From Bacillus changyiensis (GTDB lineage: Bacteria > Bacillota > Bacilli > Bacillales > Bacillaceae): 64,000 bases of DNA. The position numbers and the translations under genes were made by a program. Of the stretch, positions 1 through 11,000 are shown one piece after another. The notes below the pieces were generated by a model. The model was not told the origin of the DNA. It searched no databases and saw nothing but the letters and a program-made list of their open reading frames with translations. The stretch lies in assembly GCF_027706145.1 (NCBI RefSeq), contig NZ_JAQFWW010000001.1, positions 868,001-932,000 of the forward strand, read 5' to 3'. Numbering within the stretch: the stretch's first letter is position 1; each line of letters starts with the position of its first letter.

Positions 1-1
1 T

Positions 2-694
2 TCATTCCCCTTGATTTAAAAGAGGATCCATCATAACTTTAGCTTGTTCTTCAATATGGACTGAGATGTGATCACGGGTCAATTGGTCAACTAAACCTCC
101 CGCAATATTTAGTGCCGGTATCAGCACATCCGCTTCCCCAATTGCGGAAACAACAAATGGAGCTGGATATTGGTTTCCATCAACAGTAATGACAGGTCCG
201 TTGCAAGAAATATAGGAATGATGTGTCACACGCTGGCCATTGATCGATACAGCGGCAGCGCCGGAGATCCATAGTTCGTTCAATAAACGGAAGATGTGGC
301 TTTCATGTATGATATACTGATTGACATTCTCCCCTTCAGGTATATATGAAGCATCTTTTAATGTGACTTGAATTCCTTGACCTTGAACTCCAATTTCACC
401 GACAAACATTCTGTATCTCTCGACATCTTCGAGAATGTGATCATATTCTTCTTTCTCACCTTTGAGAGATTCTTCTGTTTGCTGCACTTCTTTCTGTTTG
501 CTCATTAACTCATTTTTCAGTGCATTGGTTTGCTTTTCTTGTGATATCAGCCGATCTCTCAGTGAATATTCCTCTTCCCAGCTTTTCGAAGGTCCCTTCT
601 TATCTTTCATCTCTTTTGTGAATTGATATGAAAAAGACAAGAGAAACCCCAATACAAGCATGGCTAGCGAAAGGATGGCCGTATGTTTTTTCAA
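2..694 (-). CDS. ylxW: YlxW, DUF881 family division-cluster protein
   Basis: This 230-residue protein of the DUF881 (YlxW/YlxX) family has an N-terminal membrane segment (about residues 7-24), a charged coiled-coil stretch (about 45-95) and a C-terminal DUF881 domain with the family signatures GVQGQGIQVTLKD and WISGAAAVSINGQRV. The biochemical role is unknown. The family sits beside divIB and ftsA in Bacillus and is presumed envelope-associated. The start is TTG, overlapping the divIB stop as TTGA, with AAGGAAG upstream, so translation is probably coupled. The stop codon falls at the window edge, so the gene is complete but its downstream context is not visible. Confidence 0.9.
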   Translation of the reverse strand: MKKHTAILSLAMLVLGFLLSFSYQFTKEMKDKKGPSKSWEEEYSLRDRLISQEKQTNALKNELMSKQKEVQQTEESLKGEKEEYDHILEDVERYRMFVGEIGVQGQGIQVTLKDASYIPEGENVNQYIIHESHIFRLLNELWISGAAAVSINGQRVTHHSYISCNGPVITVDGNQYPAPFVVSAIGEADVLIPALNIAGGLVDQLTRDHISVHIEEQAKVMMDPLLNQGE

Positions 695-1467
695 CGTTTT
701 TCTTCCTTCTTAGACTTTTTTTGCAATGGTTCAAAATAAGTCCCGACTTCCAAATGAACAATCCCTTTTTGATTTCCCGGCAACTCTTTTACAATTATAG
801 GATATTTAGACATTTTATTGGCGAAAGTTTTAATTGAAGCTGTCACAATATGTCCATCATTCATATATAACTTGATATTCCAAGATTTCGATTTCTGAGG
901 TGAATAATTAATTTCTGAAATCAATTTTTTTACTGTCTCAGGAAGTTTGTCTAATTGTTTAGCCATTTGAACGAGTTTATCATCTTTCTTCCAGCCATTT
1001 AAGATGGGAGCTTGATCAGACGGTGTTACTTCATCAGAGAGAACCTGCCCGTTTTCTAGCACAGAATAATACGCATTATGTTTTTGTAAAAAAGCAATGT
1101 TTTTATATTCTTCAACAGAGATCGACACTTTGTTGGGCAAACTTTTAAAAACTTGAGCTTTTTTTATTAAATTGTGTTTTTCAATTATTTGCTCGGTTTG
1201 TCGCTCATTTAGACTCCAGTATTCTGTCTCTCCTGCTTCAATCGAAGAGAGTGAAATAATTTTATCTTTAGATACATTTTGATTACCGGTAATTTCTACT
1301 GTTGACACTTTGCTGATCGGTGTCTGTAAGTAAATAATGACAAGCATCATGAAAAAAAACAAAATAATAAATGTAATCAGCCTGCGGTTTGCCTTTTGTT
1401 TTCTCTGTTCTTTAATTTTCGGAATCCGTTCTTCTATATTGACGATTTTATCTTGATCGGGTTTCAC
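691..1467 (-). CDS. divIB: Cell division protein DivIB (FtsQ family)
   Basis: DivIB is a bitopic divisome protein that works with FtsL and DivIC to recruit and activate the septal synthase FtsW/PBP2B. The 258-residue product has a basic cytoplasmic N-terminus, one membrane segment (about 30-48), a POTRA domain starting near VSTVEITGNQNVSKDKI, and a beta domain. The tail is Lys/Glu rich, as in Bacillus. The start is GTG, preceded by GAGGTG. It overlaps ylxW by 4 bases. About 185 bases, including a hairpin, separate it from murB, so its transcription may be partly independent of the upstream mur genes. Confidence 0.95.
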   Translation of the reverse strand: MKPDQDKIVNIEERIPKIKEQRKQKANRRLITFIILFFFMMLVIIYLQTPISKVSTVEITGNQNVSKDKIISLSSIEAGETEYWSLNERQTEQIIEKHNLIKKAQVFKSLPNKVSISVEEYKNIAFLQKHNAYYSVLENGQVLSDEVTPSDQAPILNGWKKDDKLVQMAKQLDKLPETVKKLISEINYSPQKSKSWNIKLYMNDGHIVTASIKTFANKMSKYPIIVKELPGNQKGIVHLEVGTYFEPLQKKSKKEEKR

Positions 1468-1577
1468 GATGGTTCACCTCAAGGTTAAAGATGACGACAA
1501 TTGCTATTTTATTTGAAAAATGCGCCTCCTAAAATGGAAACACGGTGTTTATTCAAAAGAAAAAACTGCCGTTAGCG

Positions 1578-1610
1578 AAACAAACGACATACTAAGATGC
1601 CGTTTGATTT
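1578..1610 (-). terminator. Hairpin between murB and divIB, possible weak terminator
   Basis: Read on the minus strand, AAACGGCAT and ATGTCGTTT (1597-1605 and 1582-1590) pair over 9 bases with one G-U wobble and a 6-base loop. A further GAAA/TTTC pairing lies outside a bulge. The 3' arm is U-rich and a T-tract follows about 10 bases later. It could attenuate read-through from murB into divIB. Termination strength cannot be judged by eye. Confidence 0.4.
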
Positions 1611-1652
1611 CTCGTACATTATACCATAAGGCAGTATGATTTCTGAAAAGAT

Positions 1653-2564
1653 TTATCGTTTTTCACCGATCATTTCAACCTCAGTATGCATATCAACACC
1701 ATACTTTTCTTTAATCGTTTTTTGAATAAATGTAATGAGATCTAGAACATCTTTGGCTGTAGCTCCCCCAGCATTAATAATAAAGTTCCCATGCATCTCG
1801 GAAACCTTTGCGCCTCCGATTTGATAACCTTTCAATCCAGCCTGTTCAATAAGCTTACCTGCATGGTCTGGAAGAGGATTCCTAAAGATGCTACCTGCAC
1901 ATGGGTTTGAAACCGGCTGTGTTTCTTTGCGATAATCTTTATTTTTTTGCATTTCTTCAATGATGATATCACGCTCTTTTTGTTCCAGTTGGAAAACAGC
2001 TTCAAGACAAATTCCTGGTCGCTTGTTTTGTAAAATAGATGTACGGTAACTAAACAACATTTCTTCATTTGATAGCCACTCTAACGTTCCATCTTCAAAT
2101 AGAATCAAAGCTTTCACTAAAATTCGGCTTATGTCAGAGCCATGAGCTCCTGCATTCATATAAACTGCCCCACCGACTGATCCCGGAATACCTGCGGCAA
2201 ACTCTAAACCGGAAAGTCCTTTTTTGCTGATACCGGTAGCAAGCCGAACAACAGAGCATCCACCACCTGCTCTTACAGTCTCACCATCGATCTCAATATG
2301 GTCAATACCTGTCCCCAGCTTAATCACGACACCCCTTATCCCTTCATCAAGGACAAGTAAGTTTGAGCCTCTGCCAATCGCAGTCCATTTGACATGATGT
2401 TTTTTGATGACCTTCATCGTGTCGCCAATCGCCTCAATGTTTTTTGGAATCACCAAAATATCAGCGGGGCCGCCAATTTTTATTGTTGTGTGGTTTGCCA
2501 ACGGTTCTTTCTCAAGCACTTTACCAACTTCAAGTTCTCTTAATTCCTGTATGACTTTATCCAT
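1653..2564 (-). CDS. murB: UDP-N-acetylenolpyruvoylglucosamine reductase MurB
   Basis: MurB is the FAD enzyme that reduces UDP-GlcNAc-enolpyruvate to UDP-MurNAc with NADPH, the second committed step of peptidoglycan precursor synthesis in the cytosol. The 303-residue length equals the B. subtilis protein. FAD-binding motifs GRGSNLLV and [20 protein letters not shown] are visible, as is the catalytic segment [11 protein letters not shown], whose Ser is the proton donor in this family. The ATG follows GGAGG by 6 bases. It lies 25 bases after murG, consistent with cotranscription. Confidence 0.97.
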   Translation of the reverse strand: MDKVIQELRELEVGKVLEKEPLANHTTIKIGGPADILVIPKNIEAIGDTMKVIKKHHVKWTAIGRGSNLLVLDEGIRGVVIKLGTGIDHIEIDGETVRAGGGCSVVRLATGISKKGLSGLEFAAGIPGSVGGAVYMNAGAHGSDISRILVKALILFEDGTLEWLSNEEMLFSYRTSILQNKRPGICLEAVFQLEQKERDIIIEEMQKNKDYRKETQPVSNPCAGSIFRNPLPDHAGKLIEQAGLKGYQIGGAKVSEMHGNFIINAGGATAKDVLDLITFIQKTIKEKYGVDMHTEVEMIGEKR

Positions 2565-2589
2565 GGAAAACCTCCAAAATCCTTATGTT

Positions 2590-3693
2590 TTATCTTTTTT
2601 TTAGTTGTTGCAATTCACTTAATACATGATACAAACGTTGGGCTGCATCAGGAACACCAAGAGATTTTGCGCGCTCACTCATCTCATGTAACGTTTTTTC
2701 ATCTTGTAAAATATGATCGACAGCTTGAACTAAACGGTCGCCATCAAGTTCTGATTCTTTTAAAACGACTGCAGCGTTATGCTTGCCAAGCGAGTTTGCA
2801 TTGACTTCCTGATGATTCGCCGTAACGTATGGACTCGGGATCAAGACACTAGGAATACCAAGGACGGTGATTTCCGCGATTGTTGTCGCACCTGCCCGTG
2901 CAACAATACAATCGAACGCTTTCAAGTATTCCGGCATTTGATGCAAAAATGGAATGACAACCATATTCTCGGCGATACCTTCATGATTGAGTGCTGACAT
3001 CACTTTTTCATAATGAACCTCTCCTGTAACATAAAGAACTTGATAGTCTCTAGTTTTTAATGATTGTTGCATCGCAATGACAGCCTCATTAATCGGAGCG
3101 GCACCGCGGCTTCCTCCGAAAATCAAGACTGTTTTCTTGTTCTCCTGTAACCCTAGAGTGCTTAAAGACTTCACCTCTTTTATAGATACGACTTCAGATG
3201 CCCTTGGGTTTCCGGTAAAAACAACTTTTTCTGTAGGAAAATGTGTCTGAGCTTCTTCAAAACAAATCGCTACTCTGTCAACATATTTGGATAAAAATTT
3301 ATTTGTGAGTCCAGGAAGGCTGTTTTGTTCGTGGATAATTGTCGGAATTCCTAATCTTGAGGCAGCATAAACTACTGGTCCGCACACATAACCACCCGTT
3401 CCAATCACCGCATCCGGTTGAAATTTCTTTAACTCTTTTTTGCATTCGCTGACACCTTTTAAAAATCGGATAACCGTTTTGAGATTTTCAAATGATAGTT
3501 TTCTTTTAAAACCGGTAATATCAATTGCTTTAAAAGGAATATTTTCTCGTTCGACAATTTTTTTCTCAAGACCTTTATCTGTCCCAATATATAAAAAACT
3601 TACATCTGGGTGGTGTTGTTTCACTTCTTTAATAAATGCAAGGGCGGGATAAATATGACCTCCCGTTCCGCCTCCACTTACAACGATCCGCAT
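2590..3693 (-). CDS. murG: Lipid II synthase MurG (GlcNAc transferase)
   Basis: MurG transfers GlcNAc from UDP-GlcNAc to lipid I on the inner membrane face to make lipid II. The 367-residue GT-B fold protein shows the N-terminal glycine loop [12 protein letters not shown] (residues 7-18), [11 protein letters not shown], and the C-terminal nucleotide-binding segment [13 protein letters not shown]. It starts with ATG after AAGGGGG. It lies between spoVE and murB, the usual Bacillus order. A perfect hairpin separates it from spoVE. Confidence 0.97.
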   Translation of the reverse strand: MRIVVSGGGTGGHIYPALAFIKEVKQHHPDVSFLYIGTDKGLEKKIVERENIPFKAIDITGFKRKLSFENLKTVIRFLKGVSECKKELKKFQPDAVIGTGGYVCGPVVYAASRLGIPTIIHEQNSLPGLTNKFLSKYVDRVAICFEEAQTHFPTEKVVFTGNPRASEVVSIKEVKSLSTLGLQENKKTVLIFGGSRGAAPINEAVIAMQQSLKTRDYQVLYVTGEVHYEKVMSALNHEGIAENMVVIPFLHQMPEYLKAFDCIVARAGATTIAEITVLGIPSVLIPSPYVTANHQEVNANSLGKHNAAVVLKESELDGDRLVQAVDHILQDEKTLHEMSERAKSLGVPDAAQRLYHVLSELQQLKKR

Positions 3694-3724
3694 CTGTTTT
3701 CCCCCTTATCTCTTTTTCACACGA

Positions 3725-3755
3725 CGATAACCCTGCTTTTTTAACAGGGTTATCG
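3725..3755. repeat. Perfect 11-bp inverted repeat between spoVE and murG
   Basis: CGATAACCCTG and CAGGGTTATCG form a perfect 11-bp stem around a 9-base loop. No T-tract follows on the minus strand, so this looks like an intercistronic RNA hairpin (processing or stability element) and not a classical terminator. It sits immediately after the spoVE stop codon. Confidence 0.6.
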
Positions 3756-3764
3756 CTGATCACA

Positions 3765-4865
3765 TTAATATCTTGAATACCTACTGACATTGAGAAGTAC
3801 ACCAACTGCCATCAGCATTAACGTTAATGATGAACCTCCATAACTTAAAAACGGTAATGTAATGCCGGTGACTGGAATTAAACCGGTCACAACACCAATA
3901 TTAATCATCACCTGAATGGCGATCATTGAAATAACACCGACAGCAATAAAACTTCCGTATAAGTCAGGTGCACCTAAGGCTATTCTAACACCTCTCCATA
4001 ATAGGACACAGAAAAGCAATAAAATCAGTGACCCACCAATAAATCCAAGCTCTTCTGATAAAATAGCAAAAATAAAATCTGTTTGCGGCTCAGGCAAATA
4101 GAAAAACTTCTGTCTGCTCTGACCGAGTCCTAGTCCAAATAGTCCGCCTGGTCCAACTGCATAGAGCGATTGGATAATTTGAAAGCCGCTTCCTAAAGGG
4201 TCTTCCCAAGGGTTTAAATAAGACGTAATCCTTTTTATTCGATATGGTGCTGACAGGACAAGACCGATAAATCCACTAAGCCCGATCAAACCGAGGAACA
4301 CAAAGTGTGAGATTCTCGCCCCAGCCACAAATATCATAATAATACATGTTGTGACCATCACCGTCCCAGTTCCAAGGTCAGGCTGCATCATGATGATAAG
4401 AAAAGCAGAAAAAACGATACCTAGGGCTGGTATAAACCCTTTTCTAAATGAGGTAATATTTTTTTGTTTTTCAGATAAAAATTTTGCTAAAAATGCAATC
4501 ATCGCGAGTTTCATAAATTCAGAAGGCTGAATACTAAAAGCTCCTACACCGATCCAGCTTCTTGAGCCATTCCGCTCCATCCCAATACCGGGAATCAGAA
4601 CAATGACCAAGAGGAAGAAGCAGACAATCATTAGCATTTTTGCCCAAGTTCTCCATGTCCAATAATCAACATTCATGATGAAAAACATTGCGATAACCCC
4701 GACTCCAGCAAATAATAGCTGCCGTTTAGCAAAGAAAAACGAATCGTCATATTTGTATGTTGCCCATACCGCACTGGCACTGTAGACCATGATCAGTCCG
4801 ATTGTTAACAATAATAACGTAATGATAACCAATAAAAAGTCTGGTGACGTTTTTTTAGTATGCAA
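3765..4865 (-). CDS. spoVE: Stage V sporulation protein SpoVE, SEDS glycosyltransferase
   Basis: SpoVE is the sporulation paralogue of FtsW/RodA, a polytopic SEDS peptidoglycan polymerase acting with SpoVD to build the spore cortex in the outer forespore membrane. It has 366 residues, as in B. subtilis, and about ten membrane segments. SEDS signatures include RSWIGVGAFSIQPSEFMKLA, the family Asp in MQPDLGTGTVMV, and FLSYGGSSL near the C-terminus. The likely start is TTG with GGGGTG upstream. It sits between murD and murG. The vegetative counterpart ftsW is at 40686-41897. Confidence 0.95.
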   Translation of the reverse strand: MHTKKTSPDFLLVIITLLLLTIGLIMVYSASAVWATYKYDDSFFFAKRQLLFAGVGVIAMFFIMNVDYWTWRTWAKMLMIVCFFLLVIVLIPGIGMERNGSRSWIGVGAFSIQPSEFMKLAMIAFLAKFLSEKQKNITSFRKGFIPALGIVFSAFLIIMMQPDLGTGTVMVTTCIIMIFVAGARISHFVFLGLIGLSGFIGLVLSAPYRIKRITSYLNPWEDPLGSGFQIIQSLYAVGPGGLFGLGLGQSRQKFFYLPEPQTDFIFAILSEELGFIGGSLILLLFCVLLWRGVRIALGAPDLYGSFIAVGVISMIAIQVMINIGVVTGLIPVTGITLPFLSYGGSSLTLMLMAVGVLLNVSRYSRY

Positions 4866-4917
4866 AGGCCGAACACCCCAAGCTTCTTTTCTTAGGGCTT
4901 CTCAAGCAGACAAGCCC

Positions 4918-6273
4918 CTATTTAAGCATATGCACGGCATTTACAAACATGTCACCACGTTCTTCAAATGTTTTGTACTGATCCCAGCTTGCACAAGCTG
5001 GTGACAAGAGAATGACATCTCCCGTGTCTGACAAGTTGAAAGCCGCAGATGCTGCTTGTTCAACATTATCGACACGTTTGACTTGTTGTATTCCCAACTC
5101 TTTGCCCAACTTCTCAAACTTCGGGGCTGTTTCCCCAAAAGTAATGATCGCTTTGACTGAATTCATGTGTGGCTTTAATTCATCAAATCCATTGCCACGG
5201 TCAAGTCCTCCGGCAAGTAGAATCACCGGTTTGTCGAAGGATGATAGAGCTTTTTTCGTTGCGAGGATATTTGTTGCTTTACTGTCATTGTAGAACATTC
5301 TGTCTTTAATAGTTGTTACATATTGCATTCTGTGTCTTACACCTTTAAAACTTGACAGGACTTTTTGGATAGCCTGATTGGCAACCCCAGCGGTCTTCAC
5401 AATACAAATCGTTGCCAAAATGTTCTCCAAATTATGTTCCCCTGGTAACACAACATCTTTGAGTGGCATGACTGGTTCATGATGAAACAAGATCATCCCG
5501 TCTTTTATACATGCTCCATGTTCCAGTTCTTGTTTAACCGAGAAATAAATTTTCTCCGCTTTTGAGCATTTCGCGAGCCGAGTGACGACATCATCATCCA
5601 AATTGACAACAGCAACGTCTGTTTCCGATTGATTTCGGTATATCTGTTGTTTTGCTAGCTCATAATTTTCTCGAGTATGGTGATAATCAAGATGGGCATC
5701 AAATACGTTTAATAGTAAACCGATTTTCGGTCTAAATGCATATGTCCCCATTAGCTGAAACGAAGAAAGCTCTGTGACGATCCATTCGTCTTCGGTAGCT
5801 TGATATGCAACTTCACTTGCTGCTGTTCCAATATTTCCGGCAACAAGCGCTTTTTTAGCATCTGCTTTCAGCATTTCATAAACAAGCGTTGTCGTTGTCG
5901 TTTTTCCATTTGAACCTGTAATACCGATAAACGGCGCATCTGTCAGATGATAGGCTAATTCTACCTCCGTCCAGACAGGAATGCCTCTTTTAAGCGCTTC
6001 TTTAACCATTACATTTTCATAGCGAATACCCGGGTTCTTAATCAAAATATCAATTGAATGAAGATCGAATAGCTCAATTGGATGTGATCCACAGATGACT
6101 TCGACTCCTTTTTCGGCAAGAATTTGCGCAGATTCGTTTTTTTCAAAAGCCAATTGATCATTGACCACAACATGTACGCCTTTCTCATGTAAAATGGATG
6201 CAGCTGCATATCCGCTTTTTGCCAGTCCTAATACAAGGACGTTTTGATTTTGTAATAAGCCTTCAGTATCCAC
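4918..6273 (-). CDS. murD: UDP-MurNAc-L-Ala:D-Glu ligase MurD
   Basis: MurD adds D-glutamate to UDP-MurNAc-L-alanine with ATP in the cytosol. The P-loop GSNGKT is at residues 120-125, followed by the ligase motifs AHLDYH and YNDSKATN, and a C-terminal domain with [15 protein letters not shown]. The frame is open further upstream, but I place the start at GTG 6273. It overlaps the mraY stop (TAGTG) and has GAGGTG 8 bases upstream, giving 451 residues as in B. subtilis. Confidence 0.96.
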   Translation of the reverse strand: MDTEGLLQNQNVLVLGLAKSGYAAASILHEKGVHVVVNDQLAFEKNESAQILAEKGVEVICGSHPIELFDLHSIDILIKNPGIRYENVMVKEALKRGIPVWTEVELAYHLTDAPFIGITGSNGKTTTTTLVYEMLKADAKKALVAGNIGTAASEVAYQATEDEWIVTELSSFQLMGTYAFRPKIGLLLNVFDAHLDYHHTRENYELAKQQIYRNQSETDVAVVNLDDDVVTRLAKCSKAEKIYFSVKQELEHGACIKDGMILFHHEPVMPLKDVVLPGEHNLENILATICIVKTAGVANQAIQKVLSSFKGVRHRMQYVTTIKDRMFYNDSKATNILATKKALSSFDKPVILLAGGLDRGNGFDELKPHMNSVKAIITFGETAPKFEKLGKELGIQQVKRVDNVEQAASAAFNLSDTGDVILLSPACASWDQYKTFEERGDMFVNAVHMLK

Positions 6274-7247
6274 TATAACCACACCTCGATGTATATTCCT
6301 AAGACGGCAAACAGAAGTCCTGCTGTCCAAAATGTAACAACAACTCTCCACTCCGACCAGCCTACAAGCTCATAATGATGATGGAGTGGGCTCATTTTAA
6401 AGATTCGCTTACCTGTTGTTTTAAAAGAAATGACTTGCAAAATAACAGAAAGGGTTTCAATCACAAAAACCCCGCCGATAATGACTAGAAGAATTTCTAA
6501 CTTTGTTAGAATTGCAATCGTGACAATCGCACCACCAAGAGCGAGCGATCCCGTGTCACCCATAAAAACCTTTGCTGGATGAGCATTAAAGACTAAAAAC
6601 CCTAAAACCGCTCCAACTATGGCTACCGAAAAAATCGCAACATCCTGCTGTGATTGATTCCATGCCAAAATGGCAAATGCACCAAATGCGATCGCGGCTG
6701 TCCCAGATAAAAGCCCGTCAAGCCCATCAGTCAAATTAACAGCATTAGAACCGCCAACAAGCATAAATATAACAACGATCAGATAAGCCCAACCAAGTTC
6801 AAGTGATATCGTTGTCCCTGGAATACTAATATCAGTTGGTTTACCTTGAATACAATATACGATATAAAATGCCACAGCGATCACAATCTGACCAATCAGC
6901 TTTTGTTTTGAGGTAAGTCCAAGGTTCCGCTTCATGACGACTTTGATATAGTCATCTAAAAAGCCGAGCAGACCGTAGCCAACAGTGACAAACAACAGGA
7001 GAAACATGTTGGTACTGACTTCGGAAAATTTGATTGTCATCACGATCGTCGTGACGATAATCGATAAGATAATCATGACACCACCCATTGTTGGTGTACC
7101 CGACTTTTTCTGATGGGACTTTGGTCCTTCTTCACGAATGCTTTGCCCAAATTTCAGTTTTCTTAAAAACGGGATAAATACCGGAGATAACAGAACACTG
7201 ATTAAAAAGCCCATTAAAATCGTAAACAAAATGACTTGTTCAATCAT
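6273..7247 (-). CDS. mraY: Phospho-MurNAc-pentapeptide translocase MraY
   Basis: MraY is an integral membrane enzyme that transfers phospho-MurNAc-pentapeptide to undecaprenyl phosphate to make lipid I. The 324-residue protein has about ten membrane segments and the family motifs [23 protein letters not shown] with the paired Asp residues, [12 protein letters not shown], and MSPLHHHYE. The last is the His-rich cytoplasmic loop specific to MraY. The ATG follows GGGGGGAG. Its stop codon overlaps the murD GTG, so the two are translationally coupled. Confidence 0.97.
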   Translation of the reverse strand: MIEQVILFTILMGFLISVLLSPVFIPFLRKLKFGQSIREEGPKSHQKKSGTPTMGGVMIILSIIVTTIVMTIKFSEVSTNMFLLLFVTVGYGLLGFLDDYIKVVMKRNLGLTSKQKLIGQIVIAVAFYIVYCIQGKPTDISIPGTTISLELGWAYLIVVIFMLVGGSNAVNLTDGLDGLLSGTAAIAFGAFAILAWNQSQQDVAIFSVAIVGAVLGFLVFNAHPAKVFMGDTGSLALGGAIVTIAILTKLEILLVIIGGVFVIETLSVILQVISFKTTGKRIFKMSPLHHHYELVGWSEWRVVVTFWTAGLLFAVLGIYIEVWL

Positions 7248-7386
7248 TGTTCTCCCCCCTTCCCGTTTGGTTATTTTTCAGAAAACAGCATACGCATTTA
7301 TCATATTCACTGTTTTTTTTCATATGTTGATTTATTTTGAACACATCCATTACATTAACAACTCTTTCCTGTATTTCTTTTTCAGT

Positions 7387-8853
7387 TTATTTCAACTCAA
7401 GAATGGCTTTTTTCGCTACTTCAGCATCATCAAAATCAAATATTTGATCACCGATTTGCTGATAAGTTTCATGGCCTTTGCCAGCGATCAGGACGACATC
7501 ACCTTTTTTGGCATTGGTAATGGCAAAAAAGATGGCTTGTTCCCGATTCACAATACTGTGATAATAAGCCCCTCTTACTCCTTCTTCCATACCTTTTATA
7601 ATCGCAATTGGATCTTCACTTCTTGGGTTATCCGAAGTGAAAATCGGCTCATCAGCCAACTCAGTAGCGATCTTCGCCATTTGCGGTCGCTTCGTCTTAT
7701 CACGATCCCCGCCACAGCCGATTACCACAAATAGCTTACCTTCTGTCATCGCTCGAGACGTATGGAGAACATTTTTAAGGCTGTCAGGTGTATGCGCATA
7801 ATCAATGATCACTGGAAAATCTTGACCGGCATTGACCAATTCGAATCTCCCTTTGACACCACTTAACCCTTCAATTGCTTTTGTGATGGTCTCAAACGGA
7901 ATATCTGCCGCAATAGCGATTGCTACTGCTGCTAACACATTATAAACATTAAATTGGCCAACAAGCGGGATTGTCACTTGTTTTGTTCCCTTTGGTGTGA
8001 CAAGATCAAAGCTTGTTCCTTTTGGTGTGATCTTGATCTCTACCGCTTTGATATCAGCTTCATTTATGATGCCATATGTGAGAAGATATGCGGCAGTCAC
8101 TTGGGCAAAAGATTCAGAAACGGGATCATCCGCATTTAAAACCGCCCACTTCGGTTTTTCATGGTGAAATGCTCCGCCAAGCTGAGAAAAAAGCAGACTT
8201 TTGGCATGCTGATACTCCTCCATCGTCTCGTGATAATCAAGATGATCCTGCGTCAGATTAGTAAATACAGCAATATCGTAATCACAACCATGGACCCTCC
8301 CCATATGAAGAGCGTGTGAAGAAACTTCCATTATCGCTGTATCTACTTGTTGATCAACCATTTTTCGAAACGTTTTTTGAAGTGTCACACTTTCTGGTGT
8401 CGTATTTTTGACATCAAGTATTTGATCATTGATTTTCATGTACATCGTGCCGATTAAACCTGTTCGGCTGCCGGCATGCTTAAAAATCTCTTCCGCTATG
8501 TGAGAAGTTGAGGTCTTACCATTGGTGCCAGTGATGCCAATTAGTCTTAATTGTTTTGTGGGCTGGCCATAGAAAGCATCTGATAAGACAGCAAGCGCAC
8601 GCTTCGAATGTTTGACAATGATAACGGGAACATCTACATCAACTTGTTTTTCCGCTAGAATGGCTACCGCTCCTTTATCAACAGCCTGTCGAGCGTATTT
8701 GTGACCATCGACTGTATAGCCTTTTATACAAACAAAAAGACTCCCTGTTTTGACTTCCCTGGAGTCCATCTCGATTGAGGTTATATCAGGGTCTTCTTGG
8801 CCGGTAAAGGAAGGTTCATTTCTTAAGTATGTAAGAAGCTTAGTTAATTTCAT
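7387..8853 (-). CDS. murE: UDP-MurNAc-tripeptide synthetase MurE (meso-DAP adding)
   Basis: MurE adds the third stem-peptide residue to UDP-MurNAc-L-Ala-D-Glu. The DNPR motif (residues about 408-411, within [10 protein letters not shown]) is the meso-diaminopimelate signature, so the peptidoglycan should be DAP-type. The ATP loop GTNGKTS is near 109-115, and ligase motifs [10 protein letters not shown] and DYAHTPDSL are present. I choose the ATG at 8853, which matches the family N-terminus MKLTKLL and follows GGAGAGG; the ATG one codon upstream is also possible. It is 488 residues long. About 140 bases separate it from mraY. Confidence 0.95.
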   Translation of the reverse strand: MKLTKLLTYLRNEPSFTGQEDPDITSIEMDSREVKTGSLFVCIKGYTVDGHKYARQAVDKGAVAILAEKQVDVDVPVIIVKHSKRALAVLSDAFYGQPTKQLRLIGITGTNGKTSTSHIAEEIFKHAGSRTGLIGTMYMKINDQILDVKNTTPESVTLQKTFRKMVDQQVDTAIMEVSSHALHMGRVHGCDYDIAVFTNLTQDHLDYHETMEEYQHAKSLLFSQLGGAFHHEKPKWAVLNADDPVSESFAQVTAAYLLTYGIINEADIKAVEIKITPKGTSFDLVTPKGTKQVTIPLVGQFNVYNVLAAVAIAIAADIPFETITKAIEGLSGVKGRFELVNAGQDFPVIIDYAHTPDSLKNVLHTSRAMTEGKLFVVIGCGGDRDKTKRPQMAKIATELADEPIFTSDNPRSEDPIAIIKGMEEGVRGAYYHSIVNREQAIFFAITNAKKGDVVLIAGKGHETYQQIGDQIFDFDDAEVAKKAILELK

Positions 8854-9030
8854 CATATCAAACCTCTCCGAGTTCAAAATCAGTTTCTTTAAATGATTAT
8901 TAGTAGTTGTTAGACATACAGTTCATATTTTAGCGTAAAAAAGAGGATACTTCCAGCTAATCACCTGAAAAACTTAAAAAACGAGCAGAAATGGGCTTGC
9001 CGATACAATTGGCTATCGTTTATGATCAAG

Positions 9031-10968
9031 TCAATCTTCCTGATCATCTTGTGGATCATCAAGGTAAATGCGAATTGTTGAACCTTCTTTGACCTTTTCT
9101 CCTGCTTTTGGGGATTGCTGAACAACGACATTGCCCTCCCCTGAAGCATTCAGTTTCAAATTGACGAGCAAAGGTTCAAGTTCTGTCACAGACAACCCTA
9201 TAAGATTCGGGACCTCAATCAATTTTTTGTCCAGCCATTTGTATTCACGCTTAATTTGGTTCTTTCTTTTGTCAACCCCGAGCTGTGGAAGACTGTCTCT
9301 CATAATGTTGCCGACAATTGGTGCGGCAACAGTCCCACCAAACTGAATTGTTCCCTTTGGATTGTCAATAGCGACATAAACAACAATGTTTGGGTCATCA
9401 GAAGGAGCGGTTCCAATAAACGAGACAATATGGTTGTTTTTTAAGTATTTTCCGTCTTGCACTTTTTGTGCTGTTCCTGTTTTCCCACCTACCCGGTACC
9501 CATCAACAAAGGCATTCCGGCCCGTTCCTTGGGCAACTACGCTTTCAAGTGCATAGCGGATTTTTTTCGATGTTTCTTCAGAAATCACTTTCTTCTTGGC
9601 GATCGGCCCATTTTTTTTAACGACTTGTTTTGTAACAGGATCAATCCACTCTTTTGCAATATAAGGTGTATATAGTGTTCCACCATTAACCGCTGCAGAA
9701 ACAGCTGCTACTTGTTGAATCGGAGTCACTGATACACCCTGTCCAAAAGCCGTTGTCGCTTGCTCTACAGGACCAACTCGATCAAGCGGAAATAAGATAC
9801 CTGTTCCCTCTCCTTGAAGATCGATTCCCGTTTTCTTTCCAAATCCGAAGTCTTTAATATAACTGAACAATTTCTCTTTCCCGAGTCGCTGACCGAGTTC
9901 AACAAAACCAGGGTTACAGGAATTTTGGACAACTTCAAGAAAAGACTGGGAGCCATGTCCACCCCGTTTCCAGCATTTTAGTCGTGCGCCATCAACTTCA
10001 ACAGATCCTTTATCATGAAAGCGATCTTTTTGTAAATTAACTTGTTTCTCTTCTAATGCAGCTGCAAGTGTAATAATTTTAAATGTTGATCCTGGTTCAT
10101 ATGTACTCCATACCGGTAAATTGCGGTTGTAGACTTTTGGATCAATTGATTGATAGTTTGCCGGATCAAAGTCCGGTCTGCTGACCATCGCAAGGACTTC
10201 ACCGGTTTTCGGATTCATTGCCACCCCAACCATTCCATCAGGATGGTATTTCGATTCCGCAATATCAAACTCTCGCTCCATGACCGTTTGCACTCGGGAG
10301 TCAATGGTTAGTTTCATATCTAAGCCATCTTTTGGGGGTGTATAATCATCAGCCTCTTCAGGCATTCTCTTCCCTTTTGCATCAGAGTAAAATTTAACAT
10401 AGCCTTTTTCACCTTTGAGCTCTTCATTATAAAAAGCTTCAAGCCCTAGTAGACCTTGATTATCAATTCCAGCAAAACCAAGCACATGAGATAGATAGCT
10501 ACCAAACGGATAATGACGGATGCTATCCTCTGCGATATAGACACCTTTCAAATTGAGGTCTCTCACTTGTTTTGCTTTCTGGTGAGAAATTTTTCGACCT
10601 TCTGGATTTATTCTTTCAATGGACGTTTTTTTGGTCACGTGTTTGTAGGCTTTTTCTTTTGACATATTGAGCACATTGGCCAATTTTTCGCTCGTTTCGA
10701 TCGGGTTTTCAATTTGTTTTGGTACGACTAGAACAGATGGTGCGCTTTGATTTGTCGCAAGCTTGACTCCATTTCGGTCAAGGATTTCACCTCTTTCCGG
10801 TTCAAAGGGAAGGTTTCTGCTCCAAGAATCTTTTGCTAATGATGTCAGTTTATCACCCAAGACAAACTGAACATATCCAAGCCTTGTATCAATAATCAAA
10901 AAGATCGAAACGCCAAAAAGCAGAACTAAAATTAAACGTTTTCTGACTGTTACATTAGAAACGCGCAA
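9031..10968 (-). CDS. spoVD: Stage V sporulation protein SpoVD, class B PBP
   Basis: SpoVD is the cortex-specific transpeptidase partner of SpoVE. It has one N-terminal membrane anchor, a PBP dimerisation domain, a transpeptidase domain with STFK (294-297), SCN (350-352) and KTG (496-498), and a single C-terminal PASTA domain ending in an acidic tail. I place the start at TTG 10968, 11 bases after AAGGAG, giving 645 residues and the family start MRVSNVTVRKR. The GTG 4 codons upstream lies within the ribosome binding site. It is a tandem paralogue of pbpB, which is just upstream. Confidence 0.95.
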   Translation of the reverse strand: MRVSNVTVRKRLILVLLFGVSIFLIIDTRLGYVQFVLGDKLTSLAKDSWSRNLPFEPERGEILDRNGVKLATNQSAPSVLVVPKQIENPIETSEKLANVLNMSKEKAYKHVTKKTSIERINPEGRKISHQKAKQVRDLNLKGVYIAEDSIRHYPFGSYLSHVLGFAGIDNQGLLGLEAFYNEELKGEKGYVKFYSDAKGKRMPEEADDYTPPKDGLDMKLTIDSRVQTVMEREFDIAESKYHPDGMVGVAMNPKTGEVLAMVSRPDFDPANYQSIDPKVYNRNLPVWSTYEPGSTFKIITLAAALEEKQVNLQKDRFHDKGSVEVDGARLKCWKRGGHGSQSFLEVVQNSCNPGFVELGQRLGKEKLFSYIKDFGFGKKTGIDLQGEGTGILFPLDRVGPVEQATTAFGQGVSVTPIQQVAAVSAAVNGGTLYTPYIAKEWIDPVTKQVVKKNGPIAKKKVISEETSKKIRYALESVVAQGTGRNAFVDGYRVGGKTGTAQKVQDGKYLKNNHIVSFIGTAPSDDPNIVVYVAIDNPKGTIQFGGTVAAPIVGNIMRDSLPQLGVDKRKNQIKREYKWLDKKLIEVPNLIGLSVTELEPLLVNLKLNASGEGNVVVQQSPKAGEKVKEGSTIRIYLDDPQDDQED

Positions 10969-11000
10969 GAGACCGTTCACTCCTTATTTAAGCTTGTTTC

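Noticed and set aside
7138..7734. 198-codon plus-strand frame over the mraY start and murE end
   Set aside because: It is antisense to two clear mur genes, has no ribosome binding site and no recognisable domain.
8854..9030. Possible small gene between murE and spoVD
   Set aside because: No frame with a ribosome binding site; the open frame there is a shadow of the spoVD C-terminus.
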